Positions 54,421 through 63,654 of a stretch of 64,000 bases of DNA are shown piece after piece (the first letter of the stretch is position 1; every line of letters begins with the position of its first letter). The position numbers and the translations under genes were made by a program. The stretch spans positions 27,130,233 to 27,194,232 of the forward strand of contig CM036764.1 in the NCBI GenBank assembly GCA_020796225.1, written 5' to 3'. The notes under the pieces were generated by a model that saw nothing but the letters and a program-made list of their open reading frames with translations, did not search any database and was not told where the DNA came from. This DNA is from Arion vulgaris. Taxonomy: Eukaryota; Mollusca; Gastropoda; Stylommatophora; Arionidae.

Positions 54421-54580
54421 CAGTGGCGGCTCGTCATTAAGGGCCAGTCGGTCTGGAACCAAAAAGGGGTAACGTGTATTTATTATTTTTTACATCAAAA
54501 TATATCCTAACCGAAACCATGATTTTTCCGACAATATCTGTCTGGCTCCACCAACAAAAACGATCACGCGGCCGCCACTG
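54421..54580. mobile_element. hAT MITE family 1, copy 3 (160 bp, perfect TSD)
   Basis: Target duplication CCTAAACT at 54413-54420 and 54581-54588. Ends are CAGTGGCGGCTCGTCATTAA and GCGGCCGCCACTG. The orientation of the inner A-rich block is opposite to the 23721 copy. Confidence 0.95.
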
Positions 54581-54589
54581 CCTAAACTA

Positions 54590-55275
54590 GAGGTCTTATC
54601 TGATAAAGAAAGCTATAACAAAATTGGTTTATTATTATTATCTTAGATTTGAAAACAAAATAGAGGGTAAGCACGAAGACACGCAACCACAAAATAATAT
54701 TTTATATTGACAAGAAGCGTTCACTATCAGTCAGAATCAAAAGGTATGTTTTGAATTTGACCCCTGACATTTCTACACATTTGATTCAAGTATATACGAG
54801 CCCAGCTAAAATTAGAAAGATATACAATAATGTAACGATAGTTCCCCTTTAGTAACTAAATACATCACATCAGCTGGAAAAGAGAATGATCCTGGGACAA
54901 CCTATACGACCTTGAAGAGACATCTACTGGTCTGGTTGTATCAACATCCAGAATCCCATGCCAGTTTTAGCAGCAGGTTCCCCGTTCTTTGCTGTAATTT
55001 ATTTTTTTTCTCTAGAAAAATGTTGTCCACATGTATACTCTATGTCTGCTTGCCAAAAATCCCCTCAGTGTATAATATGTTACACTGTCTTCACTATATA
55101 TGTGTTAGTGTAGTTTTGTGGTTAGGTTTGTGGCATCTCAATCAGGCATACCGTTTGATCGCTGCTAGAATGCTATAACAATGCGAATGGTGCTTCAGTC
55201 GACCCAACTTTAAATGGGAGTCGAGACTGTTAGTGGTGGGGTAAGAGGGGTTAATAGAAACCCCAGCCAAGTCAT
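54590..55275. other. Unassigned stretch
   Basis: No coding feature. 55190-55230 (CAGTCGACCCAACTTTAAAT) weakly resembles the middle of SINE-C. Confidence 0.3.
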
Positions 55276-55278
55276 GGA

Positions 55279-55373
55279 CATGGGCGCCCATATGTTAATG
55301 CACAGGGGAGGAGAAACTGAATTTTCAGATACGATTTGATCCTTACTTTTTATGAATGTTGGCCTACGCGCCC
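55279..55373. mobile_element. Small CATGGGCG MITE remnant
   Basis: CATGGGCGCCCATATGTTAA at the left matches the terminus at 44643. The right end (CCTACGCGCCCC) is decayed. Confidence 0.4.
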
Positions 55374-55547
55374 CGATATAGCACACACACAAAAAGATAT
55401 CGCTCCTAGTTTGATAAAGTCATGCCCTGGCATAAAGAGACTTTGATCCGAAACAAACAAACAACAGGCATACTGCCACAGTAGTATAAATGACTATCGA
55501 TAACTGATATCAATATTCATTTTTTTAAACGGGTCTAAAGACGAGGA

Positions 55548-55753
55548 TGGACTTCATACTGCACCTGGCTTCCCCATACGTCTTCATTAATTTTTGCAGG
55601 AATGGTTTTCATATAAAGAAAAAACCATGGTACGCCAATGCAAGGGATCAACAATCTGATGGATCTTAAAGAAACAACTGCACATGTGACTCGATCCGGA
55701 TTCAAATCCACAACCTTCAGAACGACATGCAAACGCCTTAACCACTTCGTCAT
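55548..55753 (-). mobile_element. SINE-D copy 2
   Basis: Minus-strand tRNA-like head near 55735-55750 (CGAAGTGGTTAAGGCGTTTG) and box B GGATTTGAATCCGG. The body matches 20795-21000, including ACTGCACATGTGACTCGATC versus ACTACACATGCGACTCTCTC. The head abuts a TA-rich tract. Confidence 0.7.
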
Positions 55754-55872
55754 ATATATATATGTATATATGTTTGCATATGTATGTATTTTGAACATTC
55801 GTTTACGTGTAAGTGTACGTATGCGTGTATGTGTGTGCATATATATGTATATATATATATATATATATTGAT
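55753..55872. repeat. Compound (TA)/(TG) microsatellite
   Basis: TATATATA tracts with interspersed TGTATG/GTGTG over about 120 bp, next to the SINE-D head. Confidence 0.85.
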
Positions 55873-56029
55873 GTATGTATTACATGTGCGTGGGACTCTG
55901 TGAAACTGTGTTGGGAAGATAGGCATTGTAGTACGGGAAATCACTCTTTCGGAGCACATCGATATGTAAACGTCAATTACTTCCCTGTTTCTACCGTAAT
56001 CTATTTGATTATCTTTCGTTCTGTGGTTT

Positions 56030-56270
56030 AATTTGTGGTTAATATGTTTGTCTTGCGTTGAGAAGGTCGGGGGTTCGAATCCGAAACCCGTTTTCTATTC
56101 ACGAGCGCATCTTCTCTAGAGATACATAGAACTATTGACAGAGTTAGTGGAGTTCGTACTTTGTGTAATACACTTAACAAGGGACGTGTCATTTTCTGCA
56201 TAAAGGAACTTACGAAGATATACTGAAACCCAGTGCGATGAAGTAAATCCTTCAATCAAACAGCAAGAGA
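56030..56270 (+). mobile_element. tRNA-like SINE, single recognised copy
   Basis: TTTGTGGTTAATATGTTTGT (box A-like) and GGGGTTCGAATCC (a very good box B) are about 35 bp apart, as in a tRNA. The AGTAAATCCTTCAATC segment recurs weakly near 36690 and 7565. Not a folded functional tRNA as far as I can see. Confidence 0.5.
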
Positions 56271-56337
56271 AACAATAACGAAAAAAAGAAACAATATCTC
56301 GTTGTTCAATATAATTTACATTGGTCATTGTTTAAGG

Positions 56338-57000
56338 GGTGTGTCTCTCTAGAAAATTTTAGTTTTAGTCAAAAACATCGATTTTTCAAAGTGTTTAGCT
56401 GTATAAAGTACAACATTTGTACTATCGATTACACATAAAATTATGTTGTTTTGTTTGCGTATTAGCACCACAACATTAATAAGAAGCGTTCAATTCTATA
56501 CCTTTTTCTTTCAAGTTCTAAGTTTAAAATTGAGTTTTCTCAAAATCATTTTTTCCATTTTTGTGTTGGAAATCCCTGAGTTTTAACTAATACTAAAGTT
56601 AGATACACGGAATTTGAGGTGAATATCCCCCATATCATTTTGTAGCTACTGATGCATTTCAAACTACATTTGTGTGAATATGTGTTTTTAAAATTAATTT
56701 TCAATGTGAAATGATGACACATTGTGGGCGGTTTTTTGGCATGCATAAGATTAAAAATAAAAATATATTTCTTGAGATTTTACAAGAAATAAATGCACCA
56801 GTAGCTGTATATATGCTTACAGTTTATGAATTACCACTTTATTTCTCAATATATTTGTTGGTTTTGTAAATTTTAGGATTCTAATAACATGTATTTTTTA
56901 AAGATGGTCGCTGTTGTCATGGCAACCATGCAACTTTTTTTTTTTTAATCATTAAAATAGATTTACATTCTTAGCTTAACATGCCCATTATAAAATAATT
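56338..57000. other. AT-rich block with an RFX X-box-like palindrome
   Basis: Non-coding. GTTGTCATGGCAAC at 56913-56926 matches the X-box consensus. The block starts AAGGGGTGTGT and may be related to 63655-64000. Confidence 0.35.
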
Positions 57001-57094
57001 GCTCTAACTTAGTTAATAACAAAAATATTTTTTTCGGAAGCAAACCCTTAAAGATAACATATGTTGCCGCCGGGGGCCACGTGTTTGCTTATCC

Positions 57095-57450
57095 GGACCT
57101 GACAGTGGAGGCAACTCGTAAAAACGTTTCACAGTTTCAGTTTGGAATATCTTTAATGCACTCCGGACATGTCCATAGGTGCTCCGATCTCCTTCGCAAT
57201 ATCTCCAACCGCGTCCAGCGACTGACCGTACCAGTTCGATTTTGATTGATGAGCCTACTCGCATACCTGACATACTGTTCTTTTCTTGCCACACCAATCA
57301 TCAATCCCAGCTCCCGCAATCTAGTAGTTGACGTGGTTTGGTTTATATGAAAATCTCTGCGACCACACTCTATGAGGGCGTTCAAAATGTCAGCTCTGTC
57401 CACTGACTGGTCCCTTGATATAGCGGCGGAGCCAGCCAGCATGTGTGCTC
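57095..57450 (-). mobile_element. LINE remnant, RNase H-bearing family, best tail copy
   Basis: The minus strand reads LAGSAAISRDQSVDRADILN, ALIECGRRDFHINQTTSTTR, RKEQYVRYASRLINQNRTGT and ILRRRSEHLWTCPECIKDIP. The first part is the exit from RNase H (RAHMLAGSAAIS) and the last a CPEC knuckle. This copy defines the family seen at 4200, 5965, 13230 and 63390. Confidence 0.8.
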
Positions 57451-57612
57451 TCTCATTGCCAACAGACAGGCTGGCTCACAACTATTCACAACTTAGCTGC
57501 ATTGCGTTATGTCACATTAAACATCGAGCAGAAAACAAGTGGGTAGAAAATGGGTAGCAGAAGGGAAAGAGTTGATCATTAGTTGGTAAATGTAGTAACA
57601 TTAAAGTAATAT

Positions 57613-58040
57613 CGGGGTCTCTGTGGTGTAGAGGTTATGTGTTCGTCTCTTGGGAGAAAGGTACCAGGTTCACTCCTCGTGGAGCCATCTAGACATTTTT
57701 CCAGAGATCCCTGATCTCAGTGTAGGTGAGATCGTTCCTAGTCCTATCGAGATGAACGATAAAACGTAGATCCCATGTTCAATTTGAGAACGTAAAAGAA
57801 CCATTAGCAGTTCAAATCGAGAAGATCAGGCTGGAAAGTCGCTGCCCGAGCAAAATTCACTAGAAAAACATTTAAAATAAAATTTCTACAAAAATATTGT
57901 CACCATCTACAAAATTACATCGGGGATCCTCGTGGGCGTACGGAGTTCGTGCACTGCAGCTGAGATCTCCCTGTGTAAGAAAGACATGGGAGCAGACATG
58001 GTTACTCACTGAAGTGCAATGATGATGGTCCCATCAATCA
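57613..58040 (+). mobile_element. SINE-B reference copy, full length
   Basis: The head is GGGGTCTCTGTGGTGTAGAG (box A) with box B-like AGGTTCACTCCTCG. The body contains CGATAAAACGTAGATCCCAT, AGGCTGGAAAGTCGCTGCCC and ATCTCCCTGTGTAAGAAAGA, and ends GCAATGATGATGGTCCCATC then ATCAA. The length is 428 bp. Confidence 0.85.
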
Positions 58041-58145
58041 AGGTAATAATCCAAATCTCGTTGTGTCTGCTTCATGTGAACAGCATATCATGCATATATT
58101 AGCATTTGACCATAAATAATGTCAACCACATTCTCCTCTTGAACC

Positions 58146-58200
58146 AAGATTAATATATTTGCCTGACACTGTGAGGCAAAACAGGATTAGAGAAAAGCTG
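58146..58200 (+). mobile_element. LINE 3' UTR scrap
   Basis: ACACTGTGAGGCAAAACAGG, then ATTAGAG, matches the 3' UTR after the ORF end at 59195-59230. Probably a strongly 5'-truncated insertion. Confidence 0.45.
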
Positions 58201-58204
58201 AATT

Positions 58205-58321
58205 AAAACAATACGACCCACACTAAATTAACAAACTAATGTGGCTATAAATTAACTAACGCTGCGCTAAATTAGATAACAAACTAATGGGGCTATAAGT
58301 TAAGCTACAGCTGCTTTAAAT
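58205..58321. repeat. Imperfect about 50-bp tandem repeat (target of a MITE)
   Basis: CTAAATTAACAAACTAATGT and CTAAATTAGATAACAAACTA are units of a short array that resumes after the MITE at 58728-58780. Confidence 0.6.
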
Positions 58322-58727
58322 CATGGGTTCCCGAAGTGGGTGGTACCGTCCCCTAGCGGGTGCTGAAGCCTTACAGGGGGGCGATAGTGGGTTCAAAAGC
58401 ATTTGGGGTTAGTTTTTTTTCCATAATTTGGCGATTGAATAATCATTACAAATTTGAATTCTGCATTTTAATTCATCTTATGCCCATCTTACACGACCCA
58501 TTTTTTAAAATCAATTTTCTATTTCATGTACATAATCATTTGAAAATTAACCATGTATGAAAGAAATATATATCAATTTTTTTATGTCAAAGTGAAAATA
58601 GAGCATGCATATATATGTGGGGTCCGGGGAGGGGGCGGTGGCAAACTGTTATAATGGGGAGGGCGAGAATTACAAAGTTGATGTCGTGCAAAGTGGGTGG
58701 TGGACCGAAAAAGTTTTGGAATCTATG
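58322..58727. mobile_element. hAT MITE family 2, copy 2 (406 bp)
   Basis: Inverted relative to 3527-3982. Ends are CATGGGTTCCCGAAGTGGG and TTTTGGAATCTATG. Target duplication CTTTAAAT (58314-58321) and CTCTAAAT (58728-58735), 7 of 8. Shares GGTGGTACCGTCCCC and the core AATTCATCTTATGCC. Confidence 0.8.
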
Positions 58728-58869
58728 CTCTAAATTAACTAACTAACACTGCGTTTAATTAGACCAACCGATCATATAGTGTCAATTACTTGATAAAGCA
58801 TAATCAGTTCTATTAACGGGAACAAGCAGGTAAAGTTACTTGTCACGGGAACAGGTAGGTAACGGGTAT

Positions 58870-59235
58870 TTGTCTAGTTATTGAAGAAAACACCATTCAT
58901 GTATTTCATAATCAGAGACCGGTTTAAAAATGTAGATATCAGGAAAAAAGTGGATTCAACATCAGTACTGAAGTTCATCAAGAAACAACAAATTAAATGG
59001 TTCGGACACATAAGCAAAGTACCAGCAGACAGTGCGCCACAAAGAGCGTACTCGACTCCTATACAGTGAAAAGCAATGTACAAAGTAAAAGACCGGCCAC
59101 GCAAAAGGTGGACCTCAGAAATAACAGAGGCAATGAAAGACACTGTTTATGAATCGCACACAAAAGCCTGCTCTATAAATCTCTTCTTACCCTGAAGCTG
59201 TAAGGCAAAACAGGACTGGAGAATAGAAAGTCCGT
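58870..59235 (+). mobile_element. LINE 3' end with (GATA)n tail
   Basis: The plus strand reads FIKKQQIKWFGHISKVPADS, PQRAYSTPIQ, then by frameshift KDRPRKRWTSEITEAMKDTV and YESHTKACSINLFLP. After the stop comes CTGTAAGGCAAAACAGGACT and a tail of GATAGATAGATA (59284-59301). Confidence 0.75.
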
Positions 59236-59239
59236 GTGT

Positions 59240-59684
59240 CTCCTTTTTCGACCTAAATCTGAAAGGAAAAACAGGATTAGAGAATAGATAGATAGATAGA
59301 TAATCAGAAAATACATCTCTGTATTTTCAAATAGAATAAAAACATATCTAGAAATAAAATATTGTAAGGAGAAAAGGATATTTTAAAAACTGTTATGTAC
59401 ATACATGTGTAGGCTACACATACGGAATGGACAAGTAACTAGTATTCACTCAGGTATTTGTGTAATTGTTAGTTACTATTGGTGATGTGCGTTTAGTAAC
59501 AATTAATATTTAGCAACTAATCGTTAATATTGAAATAATACTTGTTACTTAATACCAGTTACATAATCGCTACTTAGTGATTGCTGACTATTAATTAGTA
59601 TGTACCCGACTTGTGGCTAATGAGTATATTAAGGATGACAGACATTTACCAGCTCTCGTATTTGAACGAGAGGAAACGATCTTT
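59240..59684. other. Unassigned stretch upstream of the DNAJC13 promoter candidate
   Basis: AT-rich, with repeated GTTACT/TAGTAACT motifs at 59440-59600. Nothing else recognised. Confidence 0.3.
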
Positions 59685-59730
59685 TGTAAAGATCGGAAGT
59701 AAGCAACAAATATGGCGGCCTCCTGATAAT
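59685..59730 (+). promoter_or_regulatory. Candidate TATA-less promoter of DNAJC13 (ETS + YY1-like sites)
   Basis: About 0.8 kb upstream of the first coding exon, an ETS-like core (CGGAAGT, about 59693-59699) is followed about 10 bp later by AAATATGGCGGCC (59708-59720), a good match to the YY1 motif that often sits just downstream of start sites in metazoan housekeeping genes. No TATA box is visible. A possible donor (TAG|GTATTA, near 59864) would close a non-coding first exon. The sites are visible in the sequence; their promoter role is inferred from spacing and from the gene being ubiquitously expressed in animals. Confidence 0.4.
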
Positions 59731-60391
59731 GGAAGCTTGTCAAAATTACATTTGCAGCTAATTTGCTGCATATATTTTGTAGACCTATTATCCGCTCATT
59801 ATTCACTTTGGATTCACGCTTAGACATTTTATGGCATAACATTTTAGCAGCACAATTACCGTGTAGGTATTAAGTTCGCTACGAGCTGTAGTCTTCATTC
59901 CTTCTCTCATTTTTGTATTTGGACAACTCTGATAAGGGAGGTGTCGTAGTTATCACATGACACGCCCCCCTTCCGTTGTAATGATATTTCTGTTCAACAT
60001 AAACATTGTTTTAAAATTTAATTCACAGAGTAATGCAGTGCAGTGTATTTATTAACTAAAAAAAAAGTTTGCCTGGCAATCAGTTACAAGGAAGAATAAA
60101 ATCTTATGTCAATAGCCCAGATGGAATTTTGTATTTGCCTTATTAAAAAAGTATTATGTCAGTAAACCTTACATAGTACGATTAGTAAGATTGTGCATGC
60201 TACTATGATGTTTCCTGCTAAATTTAGAGAGATAGCACATTACTTTTTATTTAAAACAACAGCCTTGTACATTCTGGTCACATAATATAATCGTAATCAC
60301 ATATGGCAGTTGACAGTGGCAAGTACAGATTGTATTTCTTGGAAAGGATGGATATGGATTAAATTTAAATCAAATCAATGTTGTTTTTATT

Positions 60392-60435
<44 letters not shown>

Positions 60436-60494
60436 TTAACTGTTCTGTGCTATGTGCAGCAACTTTATTACTTCTTACTTTGTTCTGATTTCAG
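59731..60494 (+). other. Presumed 5' UTR and first intron of DNAJC13
   Basis: Follows the candidate promoter. Contains CGACACGCCCCCC-like KLF/Sp motifs near 59960 (ACACGCCCCCCTTCC) and a (TA)n tract at 60395-60431. Ends in the acceptor at 60494. The exon-intron split is inferred. Confidence 0.35.
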
Positions 60495-60568
60495 TGAAAT
60501 ATGGGTTCATTAAAGGACAACAAGGATGTTGCTTGTTACTTTATTACAAAGCATTCTTGGAAAGGAAA
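60495..60568 (+). CDS. DNAJC13: DNAJC13/RME-8 homologue, first coding exon (partial gene)
   Basis: This exon carries the start codon of a DNAJC13 (RME-8) homologue, a very large J-domain protein that acts with Hsc70 on endosomes in retromer/WASH-dependent sorting and clathrin removal. The acceptor is a pyrimidine-rich tract ending in TTCAG at 60494. A 6-nt leader precedes the ATG at 60501, so at least one non-coding exon should lie upstream. The 68 coding nt give MGSLKDNKDVACYFITKHSW followed by KGK across the junction. The DNK-DxAC-TKHSWxGK pattern is the conserved N-terminus of this family as I know it. The donor is AA|GTATGT at 60569, leaving phase 2, which joins exactly to the next exon. 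The J domain and repeat regions lie outside the window. An alternative is a spliced duplicate of the 5' end only, which I consider less likely. Confidence 0.9.
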
Positions 60569-61029
60569 GTATGTAGGACTTACTTATTTCATTGTATAAT
60601 TATTCTTACAAGATATTAAAACTTATTTACATATCACAAAGCTTATAGATGTATTTGTATGGAATAAAATCTGTTCATCATTCATTGTCACAGAACCCAG
60701 TTAAATTATACTGAAATGAAAAGCTACCCATTTTGAGAATGTCAGTAATTAAATAGTTCAACTAAAAACAGACGTATCAGCCTAACCAGCAAGAATAGGA
60801 TGGAGAAACATATAGATATCAAAATTAGAATACAAAAGGCAAGAAGAGTTTTGAGTGCACAATTAAATAGACAAAATTCTAATGAAATCAAATTTAATAC
60901 TAACGATTTATAACTCAAATATATTGTTGTTTAGGGCTCTGAATAATGTAGAACAAAATACTGTTTTTCATACTTTGTTGTTTGTTCGCCTTTGTTCTGA
61001 TCAACTTTAACAACTACTTGTGGTTTGTG

Positions 61030-61175
61030 TGGTTAGCGCAGAGAATACAAGTACATTGCTTCCCTGTTAGACCTCTACGTATACTTCTTAAGTATGCACG
61101 TTCTTGGCAAAGATCAAACATATCACAAAGTGTGATCAAAATTGGTCGTAAAGAACGAATGCAAAGAAGAATATT
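61030..61175 (+). mobile_element. SINE-F copy in a DNAJC13 intron
   Basis: CACGTTCTTGGCAAAGATCA, AACATATCACAAAGTGTGAT and GTAAAGAACGAATGCAAAGA, then AGAA. Sense orientation relative to the gene, between coding exons 1 and 2. Confidence 0.7.
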
Positions 61176-61459
61176 AGAACATATAGTATAGATATTTGTA
61201 TCAACAATCGTTAGACTAATGTTCTGATTTGGAGAATAAAGCACAAATATTTATACTAGATGTAGTTTAGTTAATATTTTATTTAATATATTAGAAAAAA
61301 AGGCTCAAAATATTTGCACAAAATATAATTTACTTAATGTTCTATTAATGGAAATTAACATTTTAATATTGATACTCTTTGGTTTGAATGATTCTGCAAA
61401 TTTAGGGTTGGAGTGTGTATGTACATGATCAGACATTCAAAATATTTTTTTCAATTTAG

Positions 61460-61535
61460 GTACAAGAGAATATTTTCAGTGGGGACACATGGAATCACCA
61501 CATATAACCCTGGAACATTTGAAATCACAAATCAG
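61460..61535 (+). CDS. DNAJC13: DNAJC13/RME-8 homologue, second coding exon
   Basis: The acceptor TTTCAATTTAG ends at 61459 and the 76-nt exon opens with G-TAC, restoring the split Lys codon from the preceding exon. It encodes [20 protein letters not shown] and then EITNQ, matching the conserved stretch that follows the TKHSW motif in DNAJC13 proteins. This is part of the N-terminal membrane-binding (PH-like) region. The two exons total 144 nt, exactly 48 codons, and this one ends in phase 0 before the donor CAG|GTTGGT at 61536. The intron between them is 891 nt and contains a SINE-F copy. The next exon, expected to begin with a Trp-Pro-Tyr-Gly-type sequence, was not found before 64000, so the following intron is at least 2.4 kb. 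Confidence 0.9.
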
Positions 61536-61539
61536 GTTG

Positions 61540-62720
61540 GTGAATGTTTAACAGATTTACACATTATCATCATTGCACAACTAACAAGGATGTGTAATAC
61601 TTCTTAGTTGTAAAACTGTCTGTAGATCAGATCGTTGTTTTGTGTGCCATATGGTTCTAGTGCTTGGCAAAATTTGTTGATACACTAGGAAGTATAGAAT
61701 ATGAATATGGGCGAGTCTCAGTCACTCTAGCGATTGCGATAATTAGGAATTAAGTTTGGACATGCCAGACAATGTTGTCTTCGTGGTAGAGAGAAGATAT
61801 ACTAATCAACTTCTCATGGGTACTTTGGTACATAGGTACGGCAAGTGGACTTTGGGATGGCTGCTGCAGCAGAGGACAGAGTATGCATGAGAATGCCCAA
61901 AGTGCCTTGACGTCGGTCGCATACTTTATTTCCATTTCTGAAAATACATTGTTTTTATGTGCGGAGGGGGAGGATTGTACTGTGCATACAGACTGTATAT
62001 GATCAACAAATGTACAGGTATTAAGAGCTTCTGAAAAAACAAATAGACAAACGCAGGATTCAAACCACTTACCCTCATTTCTGACGACACCCATCGCCTA
62101 GCCTAACAATATGAGCATCCTTACGAACACAACCAACGAGCCATTCTAAAAAAAATGGCTCACTGAATATTGTCTTTCTCAAATGCTTCGTTATATAAAT
62201 TGTATATTAATATGTTTATTTCTATAATTATGATTATTATGATATCAACTTCTATTATATCCATTTGACTGTTGGTGTTCACAGACACTTTACAACTTGA
62301 AATTTGATTTTGTGTGAGTATGAGCACTCATATTTTGTGCTCTCTTTCATGTCAGAATGTACCTTCCTCTGGTGGAAAGTCTATAAATGCTGTTACAGTG
62401 TGTTTCGTGGATGATGTCACATCATTTTGATCTTCATACAGATGCTTTGTCAAGGGAACATTTTTTGTTTTGAACATTTTCTGCGTCCCATTTTAGCACA
62501 TTGATTTGCCATGATCTTTTGCCAATGATTATTCCCCTTCACTGTGCCTGGCTCCACCAAGGAAGGGGACAGCCAGTTACCATGGTTGAACATTCTCGAG
62601 ACCAGCTTTTGTTTTGAGTCACATATTTTCATTATACAGGCTTACTACATTTACAATTATTATTGTTCATTGAAAGTGTTTTGTATAAGTTTTCATTTTG
62701 AGCCCTTAGCGAGTCTTGAA
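61540..62720 (+). other. DNAJC13 intron sequence, no exon found
   Basis: No continuation of the DNAJC13 reading frame was recognised. A minus-strand tRNA-like box B (GGTTTGAATCCTG, near 62050) hints at another SINE at about 61750-62130, but no second copy is present to confirm it. Confidence 0.35.
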
Positions 62721-62724
62721 TCAT

Positions 62725-62816
62725 TTTCTTGTTAAAGGCCTTGTGATAGAAACATCAATTTAACCTTGTATGGTGCTTTATAAAACTACTATACTTTGAG
62801 TATTGATATTTCACCA
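62725..62816 (+). mobile_element. PLE terminal fragment
   Basis: CTTGTTAAAGGCCTTGTGAT, AGAAACATC, then TTTATAAAACTACTATACTT and GATATTTCACC follow the same order as the PLE terminus at 32513-32600. Confidence 0.55.
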
Positions 62817-63019
62817 TATAATTTAACTTATTTGGCCACTCAGAATTTCATATTTTGTTTCATAGTTAAATGATTATAAATTTGCAGCACATTTTTCTAG
62901 TCTAGCGAAAGTTTGCTATTTACCATAAATTAAGCCTTAATTATCATGTCAATTAATCTCTGGTAACAATAGTTATACTTTAATAATCTGATCCTAAAAT
63001 ATGTGATACTCATGGAGAC

Positions 63020-63208
63020 TAACTCTTTCACAAAAACTGCACTGAGATGGAAACCAGGGGGTAAATGAAAACGTGGAAGACTCAAAACGACAAGGAGAAC
63101 AGTAGAACAAAAAATGAAAGAAATGAATGACCGTTGAAACACAATACAAAGAACGGCCAAGAATAGAGAAGAGTTATGTGCATTTGTTGCTGCCCTAATG
63201 CCCACAGG
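63020..63208 (+). mobile_element. LINE 3' end remnant in a DNAJC13 intron
   Basis: The plus strand, with stops, reads KTALRWKPGGK, KRGRLKTTRRTVEQKMKEMN and NTIQRTAKNREELCAFVAAL, then MPTG. Equivalent to the GKRKxGRPKTTWRRTVExE...AALxxTG ending. Confidence 0.7.
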
Positions 63209-63389
63209 AGAGCATTGTTTTCAAGGAGAGGGGTGTGTTTGCTGTGACCACAAGTAGCTTGACTATGAAAGTTATTTCTACAACCAAGACAATGGCCTGG
63301 CTGCATACACTGTGTCGTCCATGTCTGCACACTCAATGACTCAATGAGCATACATGGGAAGGTACAGAAAGTTTTTGTGTGCAGACAAT

Positions 63390-63645
63390 AACTTTATTCG
63401 GTGGCAATATAGGGGCAGCACAGAATCACCTGAATTTTTTTTACCTAGACATAAGGGAGTCAAGGGAAATGAACTAATAGACAGACTTGTGGGCATCATG
63501 GCAAGAGGTAGATCAATGGACAGGGAATATTATTAGGGAGATTTGCCGGACAAAATATTGAGGTAGAGACAGATTCTGCACCCCTATCATGACTGGAGGA
63601 ATTTAGAGTGAAACATGGTGTTGCTAGATATAAGTATTTTAGAAG
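63390..63645 (+). mobile_element. LINE RNase H remnant
   Basis: The frame at 63354-63536 reads FFLPRHKGVKGNELIDRLVG and IMARGRSMDREY, the C-terminal part of an RNase H domain (PGHKGVxGNExADRLAG). The preceding Gly of PGH is changed to Arg, and the family tail is lost. Confidence 0.65.
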
Positions 63646-63654
63646 TAGAAAAAT

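Noticed and set aside
56035..56100. tRNA gene with good box B
   Set aside because: I could not form a convincing acceptor stem or anticodon arm, and a SINE-like body follows.
61750..62094. 114-codon minus ORF inside the DNAJC13 intron
   Set aside because: It has a tRNA-like box B in its 5' part and no protein motif. More likely a SINE relic.
62450..62632. 60-codon minus ORF (KICDSKQKLV...)
   Set aside because: It looked briefly like a mobile-element coding segment, but no family could be named and no second copy was found.
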